A stretch of 64,000 bases of DNA, from positions 23,333,653-23,397,652 of the forward strand of contig OY282560.1 of assembly GCA_958295665.1 (NCBI GenBank), given 5' to 3'. The first letter of the stretch is position 1; every line of letters begins with the position of its first letter. Positions 20,757-33,215 of the stretch are shown piece after piece. Under the pieces are notes generated by a model, which was not told the origin of the DNA, ran no database searches, and saw nothing but the letters and a program-made list of their open reading frames with translations. Origin of the DNA: Tipula vernalis. Taxonomy: Eukaryota; Arthropoda; Insecta; Diptera; Tipulidae. The translations under genes and the position numbers were made by a program.

Positions 20757-21360
20757 ATGTTTTACAATAGCTGCGCGAGCATTTACCATACTCCTATTAT
20801 GATAAATATATTTCATGAAAAGTGTGTTACTAATTTTACTTACAATAATGGTTCTCATTTTAATTTTAGATGCGCAGGTTATGTCTCTTTAAACGAATTT
20901 CTAGCCAATTTGGACTGGAGCTTTCTTCAACGAGGAGTGGACTTGAACAAGATTGTCCGTCTGCTGGACGAGCGGATCATGGCTGGCATCGAAATGTTTG
21001 TTCCGAAGGTAAAAGACAAACCGCAGTTTCGTGAGCCATGGTATAATGATAAACTTGTGCTAGAGAAGCGTCGTAATAAATAACTTCATTCATTATATAG
21101 GGTACATGGGGATAAGTTTTACTCTGCGTTCAATGCAGCTCCGTATGGAGTTTCGAATTTTAAACTGATTCCTTTATAATAATTATATTTTGCAGATTGA
21201 AGATGATCTTACTACTAATCCTAAAAATTTCTGGAATTTCATCAATAGCAAAAGCAATGTTGTTGGATTTCCGTCACCTATGATTTATCAGAACTCATCT
21301 GCAAGTCGGCCCTCGGATATCTATAATTCATTTGCCAACTATTTTAAGTCTGTCTATGAG
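20757..21360 (+). pseudogene. CR1-like element: endonuclease-RT linker, decayed
   Basis: Readable blocks include LANLDWSFLQRGVDLNKIVR and FVPKVKDKPQFREPWYNDKL, then NPKNFWNFINSKSNVVGFPS in another frame. This is the usual order between endonuclease and RT in CR1/Jockey-group ORF2. An insertion or scrambled stretch lies around 21100-21190. Confidence 0.65.
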
Positions 21361-21420
21361 TAATCTCATACTACTATTACTAATTATAGTGACTGTTCGT
21401 AAGTTAGTCTGAGATGAGAT

Positions 21421-22932
21421 CTCCGATAGTTTGGCGCGACTTGACGTGAATAAGGGCTCAGGACATGACGGCATTCCACCCATCCTTATGAAAAACTGTG
21501 CGGATGGTTTAGCTGTTCTTCTCGCGTTTATTTTTAGCGAAAGCCTCCGTACAGGAGTATTCCCGGAGCCTTGGAAGATTTCCTTCATTCGCCCGATTTT
21601 CAAATCGGGCAAAAGGAGTGAAATCAGCAATTACCGTGGGATCGCAATACTCTCTGCTATACCGAAACTATTCGAAGCATTGGTACAAAAATTTCTATTT
21701 TTTCATTTGAAAACGTTAATTTGTCCTGCTCAACATGGCTTTTATCCTGGAAGATCCACAGTGACCAACCTGATTTCTTTTTGTGGTCACTTACATAGCA
21801 GTATTGCAATCAGGCAACAACTGGACGTTGTGTACACGGACTTCTCAAAGGCTTTTGATAAGATTGATCATTCGATACTTATCAATAAGCTTGGTAAATT
21901 GAACTGTCAATTCATTCCAACTAAGTGGCTTCAATCTTATCTTTCGGATCGATGGCAGTATGTTAAGATCTATGACTCGTACTCAGCTTTATTTCAGTTA
22001 GCTTAGGTGTCCCACAGGGAAGTCATATTGAACCTCTTCTTTTTTCACTATCTATTAATGATGTTTTTCAGTGCTTTGAGTTCGCGCATTGCCTGCTGTA
22101 TGCAGACGATTTGAAAATATTTGCACCTATTTGTAGTGTATCTTACTGTCTTAGGTTGCAAAGGGATTTAGACACATTTTGTGTCTGGTCGGCTAACAAC
22201 AAATTGTCCCTGAATATAGCTAAATGTAAAACTATTTCTTTCTATTCGCTGTTTAATGGAGTCGTGGAAAGGGTAGAGTATACGTCCGATCTTGGGGTAG
22301 TATTTTCTTCAGATCTGACGTTTGTGAGGCACATTGACTCTGTTATAGCAAAGGCTTATATGATATTGGGTTTCATAAAGCGTAACTGCAGGGACTTTTG
22401 TGACCCGCTTACATTAAAGTCGTTGTATGTTGCCTTTGTCCGTTCTCCGCTAGAGTACGCCTCGCAGGTTTGGTCTCCTTTTTATAAGTGCCATTCTGAT
22501 AGAATTGAAAGCGTTCAGAAGCAATTTGTTTTATACGCACTTCGCAGTACACCACCAATGAATGATTATGCTATTCCATATTATCATGAGCGCTGCAACC
22601 TTTTGGGATTACAGCGTTTAGAACAGCGTCGGGTGGCGGCTTGCGTTTTAATTGTTCGCGACATTTTATTGTATCGTATTGATTGTGCTAAATTACTCGC
22701 ACGACTCAATATTTATGCTCCTGAACGTTGTCTGCGTCGTCGTAATGGTTTTTTACTAATCGATTCTGGCTCAACAAACTGTCAACTTTCGGAGCCAGCC
22801 TTGACCACGTCTCGACTTTTCAATTACTCATACGATGTTTTAGATTTTAATTTGACTAGAGATTTGTTTAGACGTAAGCTTTTTAAGACCATTTTTATTG
22901 TTTTTGTTGTTGCCGATTGTATACCACTGTAG
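21421..22932 (+). pseudogene. CR1-like element: reverse transcriptase
   Basis: RT blocks are present in order: VNKGSGHDGIPPILMKNCAD, SNYRGIAILSAIPKLFEALV, AQHGFYPGRSTVTNLISF, VVYTDFSKAFDKIDHSIL, then GVPQGSHIEPLLF and the catalytic YADD at 22099-22110. The C-terminal domain (DLGVVFSSDLTFVRHID, YASQVWSPFY) follows and ends at 22932. One stop or frameshift at about 22006 separates the two halves (frames 21431-22006 and 22111-22932). All catalytic residues that can be seen are intact, so decay is moderate. Confidence 0.85.
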
Positions 22933-22964
22933 GTAATATATTAAATATTAAATAAATAAGAATG

Positions 22965-23390
22965 GATAATCACATGACATAAAAAGGAATTTCCAAAAAG
23001 GAAAGAATATATTTTATATTCTGTGAAGGAATTTTTAGATGAAGATAAGAAGGAACATCCGTTTGGCCCCGAAAATATGCCAGGAAATGGATGGTTTAGG
23101 GCATTCCTCCGGTAACTTCTGCTAGTGTAACCGTACGTGCTAGCGATATCAAAACTTGGTTTAGCTCAATTCAAAATTTTCTGACAGAAACCAATCGTTT
23201 TGATATTTTGGAGGACCCAACAAGAATCGTCACATTTTTTACTTTGCCCTAAAACTAAAACGGTACTTGCAGAAGAACGGGGCTCACAATGCCATCATGA
23301 CGAAGGAGGTGTTCTAAGAATTTGCTTCAAAAGTCCTCCATCCATATCTAATCAATATTGGGACAAAATTTCAAATTATACTTTTGTTGA
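22965..23390 (+). pseudogene. Pogo/Tigger-type transposase relic, central part
   Basis: After the CR1-like element the frame resumes with KKEFPKRKEYILYSVKEFLD and MPGNGWFRAFLR, the second DNA-binding (CENP-B-like) half of a jerky/Tigger-type transposase. Shifted frames then give DIKTWFSSIQNFLTETNRFD and HFLLCPKTKTVLAEERGSQ, which corresponds to the start of the DDE domain. The catalytic Asp expected before FLLCPKT is not readable. Several frameshifts are present, so it is inactive. The remaining DDE domain is not recognisable downstream. Confidence 0.75.
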
Positions 23391-25615
23391 CTAGAATTGC
23401 TAGCTTCTGACAAATTAAAACAATTTGAAGATGCTAGCTGTAATGGTTTACGCAACACTGTGGATTGTTCAGATGATTCCTGGATTCTGAATAAAATGTT
23501 TCTCAAATTTCAATCCGATGATTTTATACCAAAAATCAAGGATAAGAGTTCTGTCAGCACAACAACAATTTCAGAAGCTGAAATTTTATCATTCGACAAA
23601 TTTGTTGATTCAAGCGTCGTTACTACTAATTTATATATTCCTTTGATGAATTTTTATTTCTAAATGAAGATATTGTCGTCGAACTGAAACGTTATCACTA
23701 AAAAAAGCTTGCTAAAAATTATGACATAAGAGCGCGGTTCTATCCTCATGTTGGTTTTTGTTAAGTTGGGCTAAACCCCGCACATAACGGAAGATTCAGT
23801 TATGGAGCGCCCAATTCTTATTTGGCCTAGCGCACTTTGACTATTCGCCTGATTTGCCGAAACTAAAAACGTTAAATCAACACGACTTAGGTCAGTCTCA
23901 TGAAAATTGTATTATTAGAAGCACCTGCAAAATTACGTGATTATATCACAGAATGGTACAGTGCCACATCTATAAACATTAAACATAGCGCAACGTCTTT
24001 TCTAAATTTGGCACATGAAATAAGATCAAAAGTGTCTACTCAATCGGTAATTTTCAGGATAACTGTAAGAAGTGGCAACTAGGCGTGGATTTCTTTCTTG
24101 ATTAACTTGTTCCAATACACCACTGGGCACTTTTATTTTGAATTAAAATTCTAACAACGAATAAACTGATTTAATCATTTAATGATTATCTTTTCGACTG
24201 ATAGGCACACATACGCATCGTACGTAACATATAAATTCGCCTATTAAAACTTTAAACAATCTAACAAAACATAAGGCAATATATCTTCCATTTATAATAA
24301 ACTTACTTTCTGTTTAAATGTAATATTCATATTATGTATTAGAAGAATACAAATATTTTGATTCTGGTTGTTATTTTATTTCCAATGAAAGCAAAAATAT
24401 TTCACACACGTGATTAGAATATTAAATTTAGACGAGAGTACAACACTGAGCATGAAAATAACGAAAAATCAAGGAATTTCACAAACAACTCATTGCTACA
24501 AAAAAATGGTGGTAGTGTGGCCGGATACCGAACCAAAAACCAAATTTTGTTGTTAGTTTGTTGTTTAGGATTTTATTTTGCATTATTTTTTTTTTTTTGT
24601 GGTGGTTGTTAAACTGATATTTTTATATCCATTAAAACAAAATTTATAATTTTTTATTTTATTATTTAATTATTTTATTTAAATAATTCTAAAGTTTAAA
24701 AACAAAACGAACAAAACTTTTGTATGGTATAACAACATAAAATTAGAAAATTTATTATGGTTTACTCTCGCTCGTCTTAAATTACCAAAAACTTTGTTGT
24801 TTCGTTTCGTTTGCGTTAAATTATTTTTAAATTATTAATTTAAATTGAATTTAATATTTTAATGTTGAATTAATACAAAATTTTTTGGTTTCTTTTCTTA
24901 TCGTGCTTGACATCATCTAAATTATGATAATTACACTCATCTAAGTGGAAGTTGTTAATCTCACTAAATATAAATTAGATCAAATTAACCATAAATATTT
25001 ATGTGTTCGTACAGTTACATAGTAACTGTCGTTACATCTTAATTAGATTAGAAAACTATTATTTACGTTTAATGCGCGCTTATTAATATTTTGTAATAAA
25101 TTTTGAAAATGTCATAAATTATAATTTATATATCAACGCACAAGTACATACTTGTATTCCCCACAATTCCAAATAAAAGAAAGCGAGTAATGAGCTCATT
25201 AATTTTGAATAAAATTTTGTGTGTTCGAATCATTGAGTAACTCCTCAAAGATATAATAAAAAAAATACTCCTAATACAATATTTTATTCTACTCGTAATC
25301 ATAAAATATGCGGATACATAAAAAAAAATTCTATTAATCAAATACGCGAATATGGAAGATATTATTATAGGGTGTGGAGGAAGAGAATTTGTGGACGGTG
25401 ATAGCGAAAGAAAATTTATATCTGAAATAATCAATTCGACTCAAATATCAATCATTACAAATTTATATAAAGTGTATTGGTTCATGAACTAAAAGGAAAT
25501 TTATTATGTACAGCTTTTGGGCCTGGTTGAAACGACGTGTATTAAAATGATATCAATGTGATGATTTTGGTCTAAAAATGAGACTTGAGAGTTAAACACG
25601 AAAAATAAGTGTCGA
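23391..25615. other. Stretch with unrecognised short frames
   Basis: Frames of 60-90 codons occur at 23397-23663 and 23900-24082 on the plus strand. They contain no motif I recognise and could be decayed transposase or other element sequence. The remainder (24100-25600) is AT-rich, with TTG-type repeats near 24560-24610. No LTR for the downstream gypsy element could be identified. Confidence 0.4.
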
Positions 25616-26770
25616 GTGGTTTTTACTTTATACTTCAGAAAGAAACATCAGTTCATAGATAATAATAATGGATTCAGGAATATAGTCCACCGAACGATTC
25701 TGAATGATATAATTTGTAGGGTTACTTTTTCATGGTTCAGCAAGATAAGTTGCAACTCTGAGTTGCAAGATAAGTTGCAACAAAGTAATTTGAATAGTAA
25801 AGGTTCTAAAAAGGAATTACAACAGCGAATGCTGGAAACCATGATTGAACAGAATGTTGAACAGAAATTGGTGTTAGCTGAGTCGAAGCGGCAAAATACC
25901 AAGCGAAAAGAGGATGAACAATTATCTCGTCAACAATCATCGTATAATATGATACGAGAAAAAAATCATGTGCGTGAGGATCATGAGGATAGTTTAGACG
26001 AATCAGAGATAACGAGACCGCGGTATGGTAGAATTAAGCTATGTAAAATGGTAGCACCATTTAAGGGAATTGAAGGTGAATCGTTCGAGCTACTTGCCGA
26101 ATCAATTCGAACAATAAAGAACAAGTACGAGGTTGATAAAGATGAGATGCGATTGCAACTTGCAGATTGCTTAGAGGACCGTGCTCGTAATTGGTTTTTA
26201 TGTGACCCAAAATTGAGCGCCGACGAAATACTATCGGAGTTGAATGATTTATTCAACACCCGAAAAAGTAAATCCAAACAACGCAAGTTATTCGAGGAAA
26301 GAGTTTGGAAACATTCAGAAGATTTTTACGCCTATTACACCGACAAGAGGATTTTGGCGATACCATTGAAGTTCGAGGACGACGAATTGGTAGATGGTAT
26401 TATCGATGGTATCCAAAATATTGGATTACAAAATCAAGCACGATTACAGTGCTACCAAAAGCCAAAACAGTTATTGTTGGCATTCATAAAAATTGTAAAA
26501 CCTTCGAATACAACGGTGAGAGGTAAATCTGAACAGTTCGATCAATCAAATCAAAGAGTGAAAAACAAGCCGGTAGTGGCTTCAAATCAGAACCACGTGA
26601 AGGTGGTAGTGTTAAGCAGTCAACTAGTTGGGGAATACGATGTTATAATTGCGGTGAGCGAGGACATCTTTCGAAAAAGTGTGAAAAATCGAAACGCGCG
26701 AACAATTCATGTTTTCGATGCGGAGAAATAGGACACAAATTAGGGGAATGTCAAAACGAAAGGAAAAAAT
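25616..26770 (+). pseudogene. gypsy gag with SAP-like motif and two zinc knuckles
   Basis: The main frame runs 25616-26731. LQDKLQQSNLNSKGSKKELQ (about 25757-25830) resembles the SAP-like segment seen near the N-terminus of several insect gypsy Gags. A retrotransposon-gag domain follows (MVAPFKGIEGESFELLAESI, ARNWFLCDP, FNTRKSKSKQRKLFEERVW). The frame slips near 26630. In the neighbouring frame two CCHC knuckles are clear, CYNCGERGHLSKKC and CFRCGEIGHKLGEC, up to about 26757. They would bind genomic RNA during particle assembly. A short in-frame duplication of gataagttgcaa (about 25743-25780) is visible. The true start codon is uncertain. Confidence 0.8.
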
Positions 26771-26772
26771 AA

Positions 26773-27330
26773 GTGAATAACATTAATGAGGGTGAAGAAA
26801 TTGGGGTAACGCAAAACTGTTCCGTATTTGCCGGTGAACATCAAATTCAAATGACGGCATTGATCAATTCTGGAAGCCCGGTAACTTTAGTTAAGGTGTG
26901 TAAAATAGTGAAACCTGAATTAATTAAACCAATCGGAGATAAAAAAGATTTAACGGGTATTAATAATAGTAAAGTCAAGTGTATTGGTATTATAAATGTA
27001 AATGTTCTAATATTTGGTAATTTATATAATATTGATTGTATTGTGGCTGAGAACGCAAAAGCTGAATTAAAAATTGAGGATCACAAAATTAATTTTGAAA
27101 CAGAATTTTGTCAAGAGCTAATGCATATAGATTTAATTGAAAATCCATTAGAAAATCAAATAAAAATAAATGATTCCCTAGTTATTGATACGAAATCTGA
27201 AATATATCAAATGATAAATGATAACTATTTCAGTACCAAGAAACCAAATGTTCCTGAAGTCAAATTTGAAATGAACATCGAATTAGCGCACGATAAGCTA
27301 ATTACAGCAGCACCAAGGCGATTATCATAA
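26773..27330 (+). pseudogene. gypsy protease region, active site altered
   Basis: The frame includes FAGEHQIQMTALINSGSPVT and a C-terminal block typical of the protease-RT linker. Retroviral-type aspartic proteases need DSG or DTG; here the codon at 26866-26868 gives Asn (NSG), so the enzyme would not cleave the polyprotein. It ends in TAA at 27328-27330. Confidence 0.75.
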
Positions 27331-27992
27331 GCGGAACGAGATATTGTTGCTAAAATGTTGGATGAATAATTGGAAAAGGGATTCATACGAGTCAGCGAAT
27401 CTAAATATTGTTCTCCGATAGTGCTTATAAAAAAGAAAAATAAAGAAGAATATCGCTTATGTGTAGACTATCGAACTCTCAATAAAATAACGGTGAAGAG
27501 TAATTATCCTTTACCAATTATCGATGATATCTTGGAATTTTTACATCACTGGACCTGAAATCCGGATTCCATCACGTAACAATTGCTCCAGATTCGATAC
27601 CATACACATCATTTGTCACCCCTTTGGGCCAGTATGAATATTTACGATTACCATTTGGATTAAAAAATGGGCCAGCAGAGTTCCAGAAATATGTCAATAA
27701 AATTTTTACTAAATTAATTACAGAGCGTAAAATGGTCATATATATCGATGACATTTTCATCACAACGAAGGAGATTGGTGAACACTTGGAAATCTTGTAC
27801 CAAGTATTAAAATTGCTTTCCGCAAATTTGTTGGAATTAAGATTAAATAAATGTGAGTACCTGTATACACAAATTGATTACCTGGGATATTGTATTAATG
27901 AAAAGGGTATTCGTCCTAATGACCGTAACATCAGTGCTATTGAAGAGTATCCGGTGCCAAGAAACAACAAGGAGATCCAGAGTTTATTATAG
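27331..27992 (+). pseudogene. gypsy reverse transcriptase
   Basis: Conserved blocks are in order: LEKGFIRVSESKYCSPIVLI, EYRLCVDYRTLNKITVKSNY, LPIIDDILE, then after a frameshift LDLKSGFHHVTIAPDSIPYT, LRLPFGLKNGPAEFQKYVN and the catalytic YIDD at 27741-27752, followed by LNKCEYLYTQIDYLGYCI. A stop at 27367-27369 precedes the first block and a shift near 27555 splits it. Part of the RT-RNase H connection is missing after 27992. Confidence 0.88.
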
Positions 27993-28003
27993 AAGGCTTT
28001 GCA

Positions 28004-28500
28004 TTGATTGCCAAACCATTACAAGATTTGTTGCGCAGGAATGCGGAATATATATTTGGACAGGATGAAATGAACTCATTTGAATCATTGAAGAGGAAAT
28101 TAATTGAAAGCCCGATACTTGCGATATATTCACCTAATGACGACACAGAGCTGCGTTGCGATGTCAGCAGTATAGGATTCGGTGCAGTTCTACTACAAAA
28201 GAAAAAATAAGGAAAATGGCATCCAATTAGCTATTTCTCAAGACGCACAACAGAGAATGAATCGAGGTTATACTCTTATGAATTGAAGTGCTTAGCAATC
28301 ATATACGCATTCCGAAGATTTCGGATTTTTTTGCAAGGTCGAGAATTTAAGGTGTACCTACACAGATTGCGATGCAATTACTTTGACATTAAATAAAAAG
28401 GCTATTCATCCAAAAATTGCACGGTAGGCCTTCGAAATGCAAGAGTATAATTATACGATTCATCATCGAAAGGGAGATCAGATGAAACACGCTGATGCAT
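28004..28500 (+). pseudogene. gypsy RNase H remnant
   Basis: IAKPLQDLLRRNAEYIFGQD and LRCDVSSIGFGAVLLQKKK carry the tether and the first catalytic Asp. After a stop at 28208-28210 the frame continues with WHPISYFSRRTTENESR and SYELKCLAIIYAFRRFRIF (catalytic Glu). Frameshifts follow, but HHRKGDQMKHADALSQ-like sequence is readable to about 28512, the usual end of the domain. Confidence 0.75.
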
Positions 28501-28537
28501 TGAGTCAAATTCAGAGTGTCTTAGTAATTCACGATAA

Positions 28538-29801
28538 CCCCTTTTGAGCAAACATTGGCCTTATTGCAATCACAAGATCCAAAGCTTGAAGAATTACGAA
28601 AGCAACTTGAGTTAGCTGAAAGTTCGCTTTATGAGCCACGAGATGGATTGATCTACAAAAAGATCAATAAAAATAAAATACGTTTTTTTGTGCCAGAGTC
28701 GATGCAAAATCAAGTGATTAAAAACTCTCACGATCTCATGGCGAATATTGGATTAAAGAAGACGATGGAGGTAATAGGAAGACATTATTGGTTTCCCAAT
28801 ATGTCCAGCATCGTAAAACAATACATCCAGAATTGCTTGAAATGTATTAAGTACAATTTACCAACGGGGAAGTTAGAAGGTGTCCTTCACAGCATTCCTA
28901 AAGGATTCCGCATCATTCCGATTTTTATGGTCCGTTGGGCATGACTAAGCAAAAGAAGCGGTTTATATTGGGTATCATTGACGGTTCTTCGAAACAAATT
29001 CGATTGTTTGCAACCAAAACCACGAGTGCTAAAGATACCATCGAGTGTTTCCAGCAATATTTTAGATAGTTTAGTCGTCCCGATATAGTAATTACGGACA
29101 TAGGCAGTAATTTTACTTCGCATGAGTTTAAGAACTACTTAAAGCAAAATTGTGTACAACATATTTTGGTTGGTAGTGCCGCGCCACATGCAAATGGACA
29201 AATTTAACGTAATGTCGAACGAAAAATCGTGTGGGACCAAGTCCTGGAACAAGTAGAGTTTGCGTACAACACTAGTGAGCATAGTACGACGAAATTGACA
29301 CCATCCTTGATATTATTTGCAAGAAATTTGAGGGGTCCCGTAAATGATAAGCTTCGTGAATTTCTCGAAAGAGAAAACATATTAGATGATGTTCCGGAAA
29401 ACATTAACGCAATTCGGGAAACTGCCCGTATTAACATTGAAGCATCACAAGCGTATAGTTGAGAATATGTGAATAGTCATCGAAAGGAAGCTGTTACGTT
29501 TAATGAAGGTGATTTAATCGTCGTGAAGAATGTGGACACTACTCCAGGTTTTAACAAAAAACTAATTCCAAAATACAGAGGGCCATATCAAGTTAAGAAA
29601 ATATTGGGTAATGATCGATATCTTATTGGGGATGTCGCTGGATTCAGCATTACAAGCCGGCCGTTTGAAGGTGTATACCATATATTAAGGTGTACGAACC
29701 TCAGAATGTTTGTATTAGGTTATATAAAAATAATAATAATAATAAAGGACAATGGAGTCGTTGATAATATCGAGTGTAAGACAGACGTTTTATTGTTTTA
29801 A
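28538..29801 (+). pseudogene. gypsy integrase with GPY/F-like C-terminus
   Basis: The zinc-binding region reads SHDLMANIGLKKT then YIQNCLKCIKYN; the second His of the HHCC set appears changed to Asn. After a frameshift near 28900 the core follows: DFYGPL (first Asp), KRFILGIIDGSSKQIRLFAT, TDIGSNFTSHEFK (second Asp), ANGQI. At 29205-29207 a TAA sits where the third acidic residue (Glu of NGQVER) belongs. The C-terminal frame (29469-29801) has KLIPKYRGPYQVKKILGNDR, a GPY/F-type module that helps target-DNA binding. It is inactive. Confidence 0.85.
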
Positions 29802-32800
29802 TTGAAAAACGTGTCTAGTGTTATAGTATCGTGGACTTCCTTCCGTTGCTGTGTGCATTCATTATATTCATCAATTTTAAGACTGGTGGCGTTGTTGAAC
29901 CAGGCTCGCCTATTCCAATGATGTCATCAGTGTATGAAATCTTCGGTCGGTTGTGATTGCAGTGATAAGACGAGTAAACTCTTCTGATTTACCCCACATC
30001 GATATTGGCTCATTCTCCGAATCACTCGTGATTCGTCTAAATGAAGTTTTTTCACCAGCATTTGACGATTTAGTCGCAACTGAATTAAGTTCAGCATTCC
30101 GTTTATGGCATGGTATACCCGCTTGTTAGCCCAAGACAGATCTTAAGATTTAAAATTAAATATTTAATTGCTACATTTGAAGATGAAGTTTTGTTGTGGA
30201 ACTTGTAAAAAAAGGTCCCATGTTTGACAACCACATTAAAACTTTTCACGTAAGGTTGGTAAGCCCCGTACACTTTTATGACTAGTACTACTAGGGAGTT
30301 ACAGAAAGTCAATCAGGGACACGTGAAGGTACATTTTTCACAAACAAAGAATTAGTTGAGTAACTTGTCTGGGTTGACGTCATCTTCTTGGAAAACCTAG
30401 CTTGACATTTGACCTACACGCACAAAAATTGTGGGTTTGGTGGACTGCTGCGCTTCCAAAATATAGTCTACGATTTCTAAATATTTGCATCAAGTACCGT
30501 TCTACTTCAATAGTAACCAAATCATGGTATCATGGTCTGTAAGTGATCATAAAATATTTAGAGTTGTGAAAACCAACGGATTTGTCATGGCAACCAAGTA
30601 TTTTTCGGAAATAACCTAGAAAAACGTGTTGGTAATAATATCCGTAAAAAATAGTTAAAACAACTGTAGTTATCGGTTGTTATAACTCGAAATCGGTACA
30701 AATAGCCTTAATAGATTTATCACAAAACCAATTCGGTTATTAACAAAAATCGGTTGTGATTTTATCCTCTTCGGCTCTACTTTTTCGTCGTTTTTTTTTT
30801 TATTCTTGTCTTTGTAACCAGTGCTGTCGCTCTGAAAATTTTAAACGGAGTACATTTCAAATTTTCACGGGAGTATTTCTAGTCAGAAGGGAGTACATAC
30901 GAAATACGCTAGTTAGACCTTACACATAAATAATTGATGGTGTATTGTACTAAAATTGTTTTTAGTTTTTGAGCCAAATTTGAATATTAAAAGAAAACTG
31001 TTTTATTTGACTGGTTTAGAGCTCTTTATCTATTTTACAATTAGAACATTAGGCTGTATATGCTGAAGAAATAACAGATGTTTTAAGTTTTTCTATTTTT
31101 ACCTAAATTTTATATGGTAAACGGAAAATTTATCTTAAAGCCAAAAGTCAAAAATGCCTAAACTAGGACGAACTCTGAAAAAATTGCCCTAATAAAAACA
31201 GAACAGTTATTAGGTCTAGAAATATGTTATGTATTTGATCGAAAAAAAAAAATTGCTAAATAAAATTCATTGGTGGCGACGAGTGATCACAAAACATGCA
31301 CGTGGTGAAACCTATTCTATAAAAGCTTTAGAGCCGCTAACTTGATTCATAATTTGGAGGTGCTACAACTAACTCGTTGATCATCAAATATATTGGTTAA
31401 GTCAGATAACAAATTTCAATGGAATTTCATTTCAATCACACCAATTTCATTTAGGGAAAGATGAAGTTTCTTATATAAAACATGGCCATAATTCAACAAA
31501 TATTGTAAGACACTATAATGACACTTTGGTTATTAGAAAAACATTTTGGGAAATTAGATTTGCCAAAGAAAGAATTGTTTGTTTACTTTCATAATCACTC
31601 CAAGCCTTTCTACATTTCCAAGTTCGTTGTTAATAAGCCGATTCTATCAATAGTTTCTAATATAAGGGTGGGTTACCTATAATTTGGAGTCGGAACATTA
31701 TGTTTCATTAATTTTCCATTTTATTACATAGACAACCAATCTAGGCGGTTAGTCTATCATCTGGGGTCGGATTTCTTAATTAAACCATGGCTCAAATTCA
31801 GCATATTTTTGAGTTGAAACATTCAATAAAAAATGAACAAGCACATTTGTTGATGGATTTTAGTGAAATTTATTATCTGCAATATTCTGTAAATTCTATA
31901 AATAGTTCCTATTATAAAACCTATTGCTTCATGGCTTAAACAAATTTTCTGCCATAACGTAGGACTGGGATCGGAATTTTTAAAATAAAACATGGCCCAA
32001 CGGCAAGAAATATTTAGGAACGCTACTCATACTAATGATACTACGAATACTACCATAAATCAAAAATTAGATTTGCCAATTTTGATTTTCAATACACAGC
32101 CAACCCAGATAATTTTCTTCGCCTCCGGCAATGAAACAAACCCATGTATCGATGTATTTTAGTGAAATTTTATTTAGGAGATATTAAGCCGATTCTATTT
32201 GAAGAATTTTTTGGGGTGAGTGATTTGGGCTGGAGTTTTACATTTTTAATTAAATTTGTTAAAGCCCGACTGAATTTTGTATTGCGGTTAATAAATTTAG
32301 GGATTTCAATGAATAATATTTAAAAACCAGGACAATGTAAGATATTTTCCTCGATGCCCACAGAAGCTTGAAATCTAGAATATATTCAGAGAAGCCCGAA
32401 AGTCTGGTCACCCTATTCTTACCTAGTCAAAATAAAGTTCTTACCCTGTCAAAATAAAACTGAAAGACAATTTCTGTTGTCAGATGCATGGGGTCCGGAT
32501 TTTATTAAAATGTAAACAAAGAATTTGAGAATATTGATGTCATGGCGTATTGGAATAATTCAATTTCCCAAATCACACTGCATAAATCCAGATTTGCATA
32601 CAACTTTCTAGTCTGGAAAGGTTAAATGACTGCAGAAATTTTCTTCTTACAGTATTATTTTTATATATAGGTCCTAGTCTAAGCTTCAGGGAAGGATTTG
32701 ACAGTAGTGTAAATCCAGACTTCCATACATCATTTTTATGCGATAAGGTTAAATTGCCGCATAATTTGTCTTGCAGCCTGATTTTTATATTCAGGAGGTC

Positions 32801-33163
32801 CTAATCTAAATATTTGGCTAAAGCAGATACATTTTTTTGTTAAAATTAGGTAATCTCTGTTATGTTTGAGTTTATCTGACGCCCCTTACAGAGTGTGCCT
32901 TGATGTTTTTATAAGTTGTAAAAAACTCGGAATTATCTTTTTATAAGTTTTACCAACAATCCTTGAGATCCTTGAAAAAAAAGCTTTGTGAAGTTGAAGT
33001 AATTTAGTTCACAAAGTTGACATATTTAAATTTATAGTGTCTGCTATAAAATTACTGACACACTACTGCAAGAAAATCGTTTTATTAGTTTCTGCCAGAG
33101 AATGTCAGAAACCATTATAAATTAGCTTTGAAAAAATGCCTTATGAAAAAGCCAGCTATTTAA
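29802..33163. other. AT-rich stretch, no gene seen
   Basis: About 3.4 kb without a supportable coding frame. A cagtgctgtcgctctg string at 30821-30836 resembles a hAT-type end, but no partner end was found. Directly after the gypsy relic, gcgttgttgaaccaggctcg (29889-29908) is an imperfect inverted match to gggcctggttgaaacgacg at about 25518-25538 upstream of gag, which may reflect element termini. Confidence 0.4.
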
Positions 33164-33215
33164 TACAGTCGAAACTCGATTTTCCGGCATCCGATTATCC
33201 GTAAACCTCTATCAT
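33164..33215. other. Possible pogo/Tigger-type terminal repeat fragment
   Basis: Starting after a TA at 33164-33165, the string CAGTCGAAACTCGATTTTCC followed by a ccgattatccg motif has the character of Tigger/pogo element ends (CAGT start, TCGATTATCCG-like core). A second cagtcga is at 33234-33240. No opposite end was found, so at most one end survives. Confidence 0.35.

Larger units (their letters stand above)
19727..22964 (+). mobile_element. CR1-like non-LTR retrotransposon, degenerate
   Basis: A 5'-truncated element running from the last part of ORF1 through endonuclease and RT to a short 3' end (ttaaatattaaataaataag, about 22940-22960) without long poly(A). It lies inside the pogo-type transposase. 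That gene stops at FTKV and resumes with KKEFPKRKE, so this element is the younger of the two. The 5' junction is placed at about 19727 from the break in the transposase and is approximate. Confidence 0.75.
25616..29801 (+). mobile_element. Ty3/gypsy LTR retrotransposon, decayed gag-pol without visible LTRs
   Basis: Gag, protease, RT, RNase H and integrase follow in Ty3/gypsy order over 4.2 kb, all on the plus strand, broken by many stops and shifts. I could not find a matching pair of LTRs in 24.4-25.6 and 29.8-31 kb. The flanks may be truncated or too diverged. No env-like frame follows the integrase. Confidence 0.85.

Noticed and set aside
30821..30836. hAT-like end cagtgctgtcgctctg
   Set aside because: No opposite terminus or 8-bp duplication found.
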